DNA from: DAITBA01 sp036824005 | GTDB taxonomy: Bacteria; Pseudomonadota; Gammaproteobacteria; Burkholderiales; Rhodocyclaceae | Reading direction: 5' to 3' | Assembly (NCBI GenBank): GCA_036824005.1 | Contig: DAITBA010000011.1 | Location: forward strand, 73,438-137,437 | Length of the DNA stretch: 64,000 bases | In this document: positions 55,430-62,186 of the stretch, piece by piece | Numbering within the stretch: the stretch's first letter is position 1 | Layout of the letters: every line of letters begins with the position of its first letter | Notes under the pieces: generated by a model | What the model was told of the DNA's origin: nothing | The model's input: the letters and a program-made list of their open reading frames with translations, nothing else | Database searches by the model: none | Program-made: the position numbers and the translations under genes

Positions 55430-56197
55430 ATGAAGCTACGGGTACTGGGTTGCAGCGGCGGCATCGGCGGCAGGCATCTGCGCACGACTTCGCTGCTCGT
55501 CGACAGCGATATCTTGATTGACGCTGGCACCGGCGTGGGCGATCTAAGCCTCGCCGAATTGACACAGATCGATCACGTCTTCGTTACCCACTCCCACCTT
55601 GACCACATCGCCTGCATTCCGTTCATGGTGGATACGGTCGGCGACATGCGTAACCGTCCGCTGACCGTGCATGCCACGAACGCGACGCTCGAGATCATCA
55701 GATCCCATGTCTTCAACTGGTCGATTTGGCCGGACTTCACCGAGATTCCAACGACGGATAAGCCGTTCATGTGCTTCGAGTCGCTGCAGGTCGGCCAGAC
55801 CATAGACGTGGACGGGCGCAAGATCAGGGTCCTGCCGGCCAATCATACCGTACCGGCGGTGGGCTACGCCCTCGACAGCGGTCAGGCGACATTGGCCTTT
55901 ACGGGCGACACCACAGTGAGTGACGAGCTGTGGCGCGCCATCAACAAAATCCGCAACCTGCGCTACCTGATCGTCGAGACCGCATTCTCGAACCGCGAGC
56001 GCCAGCTTGCCATCACCTCCAAACACCTTTGCCCGAGCATGCTGGCCGAGGAACTGCTCAAACTCCAGCATAAGCCGGAGATCTTCGTCACGCACATGAA
56101 GCCGGGCCAAATCGAGCTGACGATGCAGGAGCTTGAGGAGTTCATCGGTGAGTTCAGGCCGCGGATGCTCCAGAACAACCACGTGTTCGAGTTTTGA
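55430..56197 (+). CDS. Metallo-beta-lactamase-fold phosphodiesterase candidate
   Basis: 255 residues with an intact metal motif THSHLDH (His54, His56, Asp58, His59), LIDAGTGVGD near the start, FTGDTTVSDELW (Asp near 164) and the terminal His in FVTHMKPGQIE. The fold and the HSHLDH motif fit both RNase Z-like hydrolases and class II cyclic-nucleotide phosphodiesterases. The position 13 nt after a cyclase gene and before a cyclic-nucleotide-binding gene favours a 3',5'-cyclic-nucleotide phosphodiesterase. Activity is inferred. ATG 55430 follows GGTCGGA. Confidence 0.85.
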   Translation: MKLRVLGCSGGIGGRHLRTTSLLVDSDILIDAGTGVGDLSLAELTQIDHVFVTHSHLDHIACIPFMVDTVGDMRNRPLTVHATNATLEIIRSHVFNWSIWPDFTEIPTTDKPFMCFESLQVGQTIDVDGRKIRVLPANHTVPAVGYALDSGQATLAFTGDTTVSDELWRAINKIRNLRYLIVETAFSNRERQLAITSKHLCPSMLAEELLKLQHKPEIFVTHMKPGQIELTMQELEEFIGEFRPRMLQNNHVFEF

Positions 56198-56255
56198 CAT
56201 GCGCATCGAGCTTGCTTCGGAGGCGCAAATGCGCCAATTGGAGAACGGGTAGATC

Positions 56256-57341
56256 ATGGTGCAGGACACGCAGCTTCTCGAGACCCTATTTCAGCTCCAA
56301 CCCCTGGGTTCGCTGACGGCCGCCAGCGCGCGCGAACTGGCCGCCATGTGCTATCGCGAGTATGTCGGCCGCAACAACGATCCTTTCCGCTTGAAGAATC
56401 TCCAGCGCCAGTCGGTTTATCTGCTGCGCGGCGAACTGAAACTGACCTATCCCGACGGCAGCTCCGAGGTGCTCGTCGGCGGCAGCGAGGCGGCTCTGTT
56501 CCCGATCGGCAAGCGCCCACCCGCCATAAAGGATGCCAAAGCAATAACCGACATCGAGCTGATTTCCTTCGATGATGACCTGCTCGACGTCATGCTCACG
56601 TGGGACCAGCTCTCGGGCGTGAGCGACGACCCGCGCAGCGCGCCGGGCGCCGAGGCGACGGACTGGTACACCCAGTCGTCGTTGTTTGCGGTGCAGAACA
56701 TCATGACGCGCGGACTGTTCGCCGCTCTGCCGCCGTCGCACATCGACGAGCTGCTCAAGCGCTCCCGGCGCATGAAGGTCAACCGTAACGACGTCATCGT
56801 GCGCGAGGGCGAGCCCGGCGAGCATTATTACGTCATTGAAAGCGGCCGCTGTCTGGTGACGCGCAAGGTGGGCGGCGGTGAGATCATGATCGCCGAACTC
56901 AACAGCGGCGACGCTTTCGGCGAGGATTCTCTGGTTGCCGACACGCCGCGCAATGCCACGGTGACGATGCTCACCGACGGCGTACTCCTGTGCCTGGGCG
57001 CGAGCGATTTCAACGCCCTGCTGCGCGAGCCGATGCTGCGGCGCGTGTCGCTCGACGACGCAACTCAGCGGGTCGCCAACGGCGCGGTCTGGCTCGACGT
57101 GCGCTTCCCGGCCGAATACCAGTTCGAGCGCATGCCGGGCGCCATCAACATTCCCCTGAACGAGATTCGCAACGCCTTGGGGTCTCTCGACCCGAGCAAG
57201 GAATATGTCGTTTATTGCCAGAGTGGCCGGCGCAGCGCCGCCGCCGCGTTTCTTCTGTCCCTGCGCGGCTTTCGTGCCCTGCTGCTGGAGGGCGGCATGC
57301 ACGGCAACACCTCCGGGGCGGAGAAGGCTGGCGTGCAATAA
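56256..57341 (+). CDS. Cyclic-nucleotide-binding/rhodanese fusion protein
   Basis: 361 residues. The first 125 residues read as a degenerate cNMP-binding fold. The second domain (about 140-260) has the phosphate-binding cassette FGEDSLVADTPRNATV with its Arg intact. A rhodanese domain follows (about 262-355) with the active-site Cys in YCQSGRRSAAA. No DNA-binding helix-turn-helix is seen, so it is not a CRP-type regulator. It would sense the cyclic nucleotide made by the upstream cyclase and pass it to a sulfur-transfer or phosphatase-like module. Start ATG 56256, 58 bp after the phosphodiesterase candidate. Confidence 0.88.
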   Translation: MVQDTQLLETLFQLQPLGSLTAASARELAAMCYREYVGRNNDPFRLKNLQRQSVYLLRGELKLTYPDGSSEVLVGGSEAALFPIGKRPPAIKDAKAITDIELISFDDDLLDVMLTWDQLSGVSDDPRSAPGAEATDWYTQSSLFAVQNIMTRGLFAALPPSHIDELLKRSRRMKVNRNDVIVREGEPGEHYYVIESGRCLVTRKVGGGEIMIAELNSGDAFGEDSLVADTPRNATVTMLTDGVLLCLGASDFNALLREPMLRRVSLDDATQRVANGAVWLDVRFPAEYQFERMPGAINIPLNEIRNALGSLDPSKEYVVYCQSGRRSAAAAFLLSLRGFRALLLEGGMHGNTSGAEKAGVQ

Positions 57342-57408
57342 GAGGTCTTGCCGGTGCCGTCGCGCCGCCCGTTGCATGTCGGCGGCGTGGTTCTTTCCGG
57401 GGGATATC

Positions 57409-59064
57409 ATGGACACGATCGAGGACCTGTTCCGCCGATTCGAGCAGCTTAATGCCATCGGCGCCGCCCTGTCCCACGAACGCGATATCAACCGGCTGCT
57501 TGAGAGCATTCTCGCCGCAGCCATGACAATCACCCATGCCGACGGGGGCACGTTGTACCGCATGGCGGAGGATGGGGCGCACCTGACTTTCGAAATCCTG
57601 CACACTGCGTCGCTCGGCCTGTCCCTCGGCGGTACCTCGGGCAAGCGGGTTCCTTACGCGCCGCTACCCCTGCGCACAGAATCGGGCGAGCCGAACAACT
57701 CCATGGTGGCCGCCTACGCGGCGATCCACGACGAGACGGTAAATATCGCCGATGCTTATGTGGCCGAGGGCTTCGATTTCTCCGGCACGCGCCACTTCGA
57801 CGCGCGTAACGGCTACCGCTCGAAGTCCTTCCTCACCGTGCCGATGAAGAACCATGAGAACGACATCATCGGCGTGCTGCAACTGATCAACGCCATGGAC
57901 CCCGGCAGCGGCGCGGTCGTGTCGTTCTCGGCCGCCGACCAGCGCCTGGCCGAGTCGCTCGCCTCCCAGGCCGCCATCGCGCTAACCAATCGGCAGCTTA
58001 TCACCCAGTTGGAGACGCTGTTCGAATCCTTCATCGAGCTGATCAACGTGGCCATCGACGAGAAGTCGCCCTATACCGGCGGGCATTGCGAGCGGGTGCC
58101 CGTGCTGACGATGATGCTGGCCGAGGCGGTGAACGAGACCACCGAGGGTCCGCTGGCGGATTTCACCATGACCGAGCGCGACCGCTACGAGCTGAAGATC
58201 GCCGGCTTGCTGCACGACTGCGGCAAGGTGACGACACCTGTCCACGTGGTGGACAAGGGCACCAAGCTCGAAGCCATCTTCGACCGGATTGACTTGCTCG
58301 ATACCCGCTTCGAGGTGGTGAGGCGGGACGTGGAGATCGAAGCACTCAAGGCAAAGTTGGCGCTGAGAGCGCCGCGCGATGCCTCGGCCGAGGCCGCCCT
58401 CGATTGGCAAATGGGGCAGCGGCTGCAGCAAGTGGAGGAGGATCGGGCCTTCCTGCATGCCGCCAACGTCGGTGTCGAAGCGATGGCGACGGAAGACCAA
58501 GAGCGCGTGCGCCGCATCGCCACGGAATACACATGGCGTCCCCACGGCAGGGACGAAATCGCGTTCCTAAGCGAAGACGAGGTGGAAAACCTGACGGTCC
58601 GCTCCGGCACGCTCACCGCCAAAGAGCGCGACATCATCAACCACCACATCGTCGCAACCATCAAGATGCTCGAAGCGCTGCCCTGGCCCAAGCATCTGCG
58701 GAACGTCCCCGAATACGCCGGCGGCCACCACGAGCGCATGGACGGCAAGGGCTATCCGCGCGGGCTCACGCGCGAGCAGATGTCGGTGCAGGCGCGCGTC
58801 ATGGGCATCGCCGACATCTTCGAGGCACTCACGGCGAAAGACCGCCCCTACAAGCGCGGCAAGACCCTGAGCGAAACCCTGCACATCCTGGGCAAGTTCA
58901 AGCTCAATGGCCACATCGACCCGGACCTGTTCGACGTATTCGTGCGCGCCAAGGTCTATCGGAAGTACGCAGAGATGTTTCTCGATGCGGAGCAGATCGA
59001 CGAGGTCGATGAAGGCGGAATTCCTGGCTTCGCCTCGGCTGTAGATAATTGTAAATCGAATTGA
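57409..59064 (+). CDS. GAF-HD-GYP domain protein (c-di-GMP phosphodiesterase type)
   Basis: 551 residues from ATG 57409, preceded by GGGGGATATC. GAF sensor domain (about residues 15-195), then an HD-GYP domain with HD at residues 269-270 (GLLHDCGK) and HHERMDGKGYP at 440-450. The two motifs are about 170 residues apart, roughly 100 more than in ordinary HD-GYP domains, so an acidic helical insertion (about 285-395) splits the catalytic domain. The GYP motif matches the active type (HHExxDGxGYP). It would degrade c-di-GMP in response to a GAF signal. Last gene of the run. Its 3' end is duplicated at 61260-61421. Confidence 0.88.
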   Translation: MDTIEDLFRRFEQLNAIGAALSHERDINRLLESILAAAMTITHADGGTLYRMAEDGAHLTFEILHTASLGLSLGGTSGKRVPYAPLPLRTESGEPNNSMVAAYAAIHDETVNIADAYVAEGFDFSGTRHFDARNGYRSKSFLTVPMKNHENDIIGVLQLINAMDPGSGAVVSFSAADQRLAESLASQAAIALTNRQLITQLETLFESFIELINVAIDEKSPYTGGHCERVPVLTMMLAEAVNETTEGPLADFTMTERDRYELKIAGLLHDCGKVTTPVHVVDKGTKLEAIFDRIDLLDTRFEVVRRDVEIEALKAKLALRAPRDASAEAALDWQMGQRLQQVEEDRAFLHAANVGVEAMATEDQERVRRIATEYTWRPHGRDEIAFLSEDEVENLTVRSGTLTAKERDIINHHIVATIKMLEALPWPKHLRNVPEYAGGHHERMDGKGYPRGLTREQMSVQARVMGIADIFEALTAKDRPYKRGKTLSETLHILGKFKLNGHIDPDLFDVFVRAKVYRKYAEMFLDAEQIDEVDEGGIPGFASAVDNCKSN

Positions 59065-59129
59065 CAATTATCCTGACCCGGCGCCAGGCGGGTTGATGAG
59101 CGGCTGATGGGTCGGCACGGGGGGTGCCA

Positions 59130-60290
59130 CTACGTTGGCTGCGAAAGGTCGCGCCACGAGACCACCGAAACCCCCGATCGCTCGTAGCTTTCCTCGCCAC
59201 CATACACGAGCGATGTCGTGCTGCCGTCGGCGCCGGCATACTTGGTCCACTTGGCCAGACCGGAAAAGAAATCGGGCACGACGGTCTGGCCCGACTTGAT
59301 TTCGATGGCCGTGGCGGTGGCACCTTCCTCGATGACCAGATCGATCTCGGTACCGACGTTGTCGCGCCAGAAGTAGAGGTTCGACGCCAGGCCGGTGTTG
59401 AAGCGTTGCTTGAGGAATTCGCCGATGACCATGGTCTCGAAAAGCGCCGGGCGCGAGGGATGGGTGGCCATCTGGATCTCGTCATGGATGCCCAGCAGGG
59501 CGGCAGCGAGACCCGTGTCTACGAAATAGAGCTTCGGCATCTTCACGAGTCGCTTGCCGAAGTTGCGATGGAAGGGATGAAGCATGAAACAGATGTAGCT
59601 CGCCTCCAGAATACCGAGCCAGGCGCGCGCGGTCCCGTGGGCCACGCCGCAGTCCGTGGCCAGACTGGATACGTTCAGCAAGTGTCCGGTGCGCGCGGCA
59701 CACAGGCGCAGGAAGCGCTGGAACAAATTCAGGTCGTGCGCATTGGCGATCGAGCGCACGTCCCGCTCCAGGTAGGACATCACGTAGTTCGCATACCAGT
59801 CGGCGCTGGGGACGGGTCGGTCATACAGCGGCGGGTAGAGTCCGCGCAGAAGAATCGGCTCGATGGCGGGCGGGCGAAGGCCGGCGGCCGCCACTTCCCC
59901 GAGCGAAAACGGCAGCAGCTGAACCAGTCCGGCCCGTCCTGCCAGGCTCTGCGTGACGGTGGATATCAGATTGAAATTCTGCGAACCGGTGAGAACGAAA
60001 ACCCCGGGCCGTCCTTCCGCATCCACCCGGGTCTGGATGTAGGAAAAGAGCGCCGGACAGTGTTGCGCTTCGTCGATCACCGCTCCGTCGGGAAAACGAT
60101 TCAGGAAGCCTTTCGGGTCATCCAGCGCAAAGGCCCGCTCGTCGGGGTTTTCCAGCGACACGTAGCGCTTGGCCGGAAACGTGGCCCGTGCGAGGGTCGT
60201 CTTGCCGGACTGCCGGGGTCCCGTCAGGACCACGACCGGATAGCCTCGGGCAAAGCGCAGCAGCGTGGCGGCGGCGGTTCGCGGGATCAT
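59130..60290 (-). CDS. AAA ATPase with DUF4143 domain
   Basis: 386 residues. Walker A is LTGPRQSGKTTLA (about residues 22-34) and Walker B is AVIDEAQHCP, followed by the sensor region VLTGSQNFNL. The C-terminal DUF4143 domain covers about 190-350, with LKQRFNTGLASNLYFWRDNVGTE split by an EIDLVIE nuclease-like motif and IEIKSG typical of the PD-(D/E)xK-like end. The family is common and of uncertain function, often near toxin-antitoxin or defence genes. It starts with an ATG at 60290 that overlaps a long dyad and has no ribosome site. Accessory gene between HD-GYP and the Uma2 gene. Confidence 0.9.
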   Translation of the reverse strand: MIPRTAAATLLRFARGYPVVVLTGPRQSGKTTLARATFPAKRYVSLENPDERAFALDDPKGFLNRFPDGAVIDEAQHCPALFSYIQTRVDAEGRPGVFVLTGSQNFNLISTVTQSLAGRAGLVQLLPFSLGEVAAAGLRPPAIEPILLRGLYPPLYDRPVPSADWYANYVMSYLERDVRSIANAHDLNLFQRFLRLCAARTGHLLNVSSLATDCGVAHGTARAWLGILEASYICFMLHPFHRNFGKRLVKMPKLYFVDTGLAAALLGIHDEIQMATHPSRPALFETMVIGEFLKQRFNTGLASNLYFWRDNVGTEIDLVIEEGATATAIEIKSGQTVVPDFFSGLAKWTKYAGADGSTTSLVYGGEESYERSGVSVVSWRDLSQPT

Positions 60291-60322
60291 TACAATTTTT
60301 CAAAATGTCTGAAAAAGTGTAA
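60290..60322. promoter_or_regulatory. 33-bp dyad abutting the ATPase start codon
   Basis: Positions 60290-60322 form an imperfect palindrome: 13 of 16 base pairs match around a single central base, with TTTTTCA and TGAAAAA as inner arms. It covers the place where the ribosome site of the minus-strand ATPase gene would be. This looks like an operator for autoregulation, or a leaderless start, and contrasts strongly with the GC-rich surroundings. Confidence 0.65.
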
Positions 60323-60496
60323 AACCTGTCCGAGTGGTATGCAAGGCGTTTCGCCGTTGCGTACCTCGGACTCGACGGCAGGATTGCGCCGGAACTGCTT
60401 GACGTCTTGGTGGGCAAGAAGGCCTATCGAAGGTGCGTACAGGTGCGCTCTCTGCCAGTTCCGGCATCGGGCGATGCGACGTCTTTGGGGGCAGGA

Positions 60497-61087
60497 TCAG
60501 TCGAACAGGTCGGCAAGCGGGGCCATCACATCGGGCAGGCATTCCGGGCTGAGCGATCCGGAACCGATCTCGGTAACGGACTGATAGCCATCGGCACCAG
60601 GTTGCCGGTACACCGCGACAACGCGGCGCTGAATATCGACGAGCCATGCCTCCGGGATGCTGCACCTGCCGTAGATGGGAATCTTCACATCGCGGTCGCG
60701 GATGGCACTGGGGTCGGCAACCTCCACGACGAGCAGTACGTCGGACGCCTGTGGCAGCGTGTCGCGATAACTGTCGGCGCGTGGCTTCAGCAGCGTCAGG
60801 TCCGGAAGAGGTTCGTTGTAGTCGGGGAGTTGGATCGGGCTTTGTACGAACACCACGCACCGATCTCGAGCGCCGACGGTTAGCAGCTTGGTCAATATTG
60901 CCACGGTACCTGCATGCTTGCTGCCGATCGGCACCATGTCGAACAACTCTCCTTCGATGAGTTCCACCCGGTCATCCTCGTTGAAGATCCCCGCTTCGGC
61001 CATTCGATGGAGATCCAAGACGGTGAGTTTGTGCCGGACGGTAGCCAATTGCTGGTCCGGGCGCCCCAAGGTTGCGGCATTACTCAT
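60497..61087 (-). CDS. Uma2 family (DUF820) PD-(D/E)xK nuclease-like protein
   Basis: 196 residues of the Uma2 fold: MAEAGIFNEDDRVELIEGEL at the start, LPDLTLLKP with the catalytic-type Asp, VVEVADPS and DVKIPIYGRCSIPEAWLVDI with the Lys and Tyr positions. The family contains putative endonucleases of unknown role, frequent in cyanobacteria and environmental proteobacteria. A strong AGGAGGAG precedes the ATG at 61087. It faces away from the pilin gene and shares an accessory islet with the ATPase, 206 bp away. Confidence 0.9.
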   Translation of the reverse strand: MSNAATLGRPDQQLATVRHKLTVLDLHRMAEAGIFNEDDRVELIEGELFDMVPIGSKHAGTVAILTKLLTVGARDRCVVFVQSPIQLPDYNEPLPDLTLLKPRADSYRDTLPQASDVLLVVEVADPSAIRDRDVKIPIYGRCSIPEAWLVDIQRRVVAVYRQPGADGYQSVTEIGSGSLSPECLPDVMAPLADLFD

Positions 61088-61259
61088 GTACTCCTCCTGC
61101 CATCCTTGCGCTGCCTAAATCTATGGCACTCCCTACGTCATTCAGCGGGCGCCGGCAGCTGCGGCCAAAGCCACGTGGGCACACCACGAAGCTACGCCGA
61201 GCTACCGTGCCATTATATGCATTACCTCGTAATCAAGTGAGTGTCGGTGCTTCTGTTAT

Positions 61260-61421
61260 CCGCCCATCCCCGGCAAATCCAATCTCGATGGCCACACCTA
61301 CCCGGACTTGTGTGATTTGCTTGTTCACGGGAAGGTCGATTGGAAGAACGCGGAGATGTTTTTCGACGCGGAGCAGATCGACGAGGTGGATGAAGGCGGA
61401 ATCCCCGGGTATTGGCTCTGA
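61260..61421 (+). pseudogene. Broken second copy of an HD-GYP gene 3' end
   Basis: In frame from 61260 to TGA at 61419-61421 the sequence encodes GKSNLDGHTYPDL ... NAEMFFDAEQIDEVDEGG, matching residues about 493-540 of the HD-GYP protein upstream (GKFKLNGHIDPDL ... YAEMFLDAEQIDEVDEGG). DNA in the last 60 bases is close to 90% identical by eye. The frame has a stop at 61230 and no start or catalytic domain, so this is a remnant. The tail differs (PGYWL then stop, against PGFASAVDN), so it stems from a paralogue or has diverged. Confidence 0.85.
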
Positions 61422-61585
61422 CCGCGTTCCGCTTCCTTGCGCTGGGTACTACGGGACGGAGGCACCATCACGTTCGCGGCAAGTGACGAAAATTGTCAGT
61501 AACTGCTGCGAATGACCATGAGTTGGATGCCGATGCCGGAATGCAACCGACTGATTTCTTGTGACATTGAAGTCATCACTAAAGT

Positions 61586-61601
61586 TGGCACCGGATTTGC
61601 A
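61586..61601 (+). promoter_or_regulatory. Sigma-54 promoter of pilA
   Basis: TGGCAC (61586-61591) and TTGCA (61597-61601) with five bases between them match the consensus, and the GG to GC spacing is exactly 10 bp. The site lies 67 bp upstream of the pilA ATG, so transcription would start near 61612. In Pseudomonas and Neisseria relatives, PilSR-dependent sigma-54 promoters drive pilA, and rpoN is normally near the lptC end of this kind of locus. Confidence 0.85.
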
Positions 61602-61667
61602 CGTTATCAGTCGTGCGCAGGGTGCGCCATATTCCTAGTTCCAGTTGATTCGAGTCAGGAGGGTTTC

Positions 61668-62123
61668 ATGAAATCCATGCAAAAAGGTTTTACGTTGATC
61701 GAACTGATGATCGTCGTGGCGATTATCGGCATTCTGGCGGCGATTGCGCTGCCGGCTTATCAGGACTACACGATCCGGACGAAGGTCACTGAGGCTCTAA
61801 CAGTTGCTGCCGCAGCAAAGTTGGCGGTCACCGAAACGAACGCCTCTGCAGGTGCTCTGCCGACGAGCAATGCCTCCGCCGGGTTGCCAGCCGCCAATAC
61901 CATCGCGTCGAAATATGTTCAGTCAGTCACGGTAGGAGCAAACGGGATTATCGCGATATTGCTCGCCGGCTCGGGAATTGGCGGAAGCCCGACGATGGAC
62001 GGTCAAACGATTAACCTCGTCCCTGACGTGGCCACGTCCGTCGGCACGGTGCGCTGGGTGTGTAGGGTTGGGGCGGGGGACGCTACGCGAAACAAATATG
62101 TGCCCAGTGAGTGTCGTAGCTAA
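61668..62123 (+). CDS. pilA: PilA, type IV major pilin
   Basis: 151 residues from ATG 61668, with CAGGAGGG 5 nt upstream. Leader MKSMQKG, then FTLIELMIVVAIIGILAAIALPAYQDY: prepilin peptidase site after Gly7, Phe1 to be methylated, Glu5 present. Ala/Thr-rich globular domain, and a C-terminal pair of cysteines (WVCRVGAG and SECRS) that form the D-region disulfide. Sigma-54 promoter upstream, terminator downstream. The open frame upstream of ATG 61668 is not pilin-like. The best candidate for a major pilin in the window; the MSHA-like locus at 3.8-17 kb has only minor-type prepilins. Confidence 0.94.
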   Translation: MKSMQKGFTLIELMIVVAIIGILAAIALPAYQDYTIRTKVTEALTVAAAAKLAVTETNASAGALPTSNASAGLPAANTIASKYVQSVTVGANGIIAILLAGSGIGGSPTMDGQTINLVPDVATSVGTVRWVCRVGAGDATRNKYVPSECRS

Positions 62124-62161
62124 ACTCATGCAGGACGGCAAAGCAAGATCCTGCACAGTAG

Positions 62162-62185
62162 AAGCCCCTCTTCGGAGGGGCTTTT
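62162..62185 (+). terminator. Terminator shared by pilA and the convergent GT-C gene
   Basis: AAGCCCCTC, tetraloop TTCG, GAGGGGCTT and a T-rich tail form a perfect 9-bp stem at 62162-62183. It lies 39 nt after the pilA stop. The minus-strand gene stops at 62187, 2 nt away, so the hairpin can serve both directions. Confidence 0.92.
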
Positions 62186-62186
62186 C

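Noticed and set aside
56199..56252. 17-codon open frame with ATG between the phosphodiesterase candidate and the cNMP-rhodanese gene
   Set aside because: No ribosome site, no known family and no conserved context visible; too short to support as a gene.
61072..61515. 147-residue plus-strand frame over the HD-GYP remnant
   Set aside because: It reads the remnant in the wrong frame; the HD-GYP similarity is in another frame with a stop just upstream.
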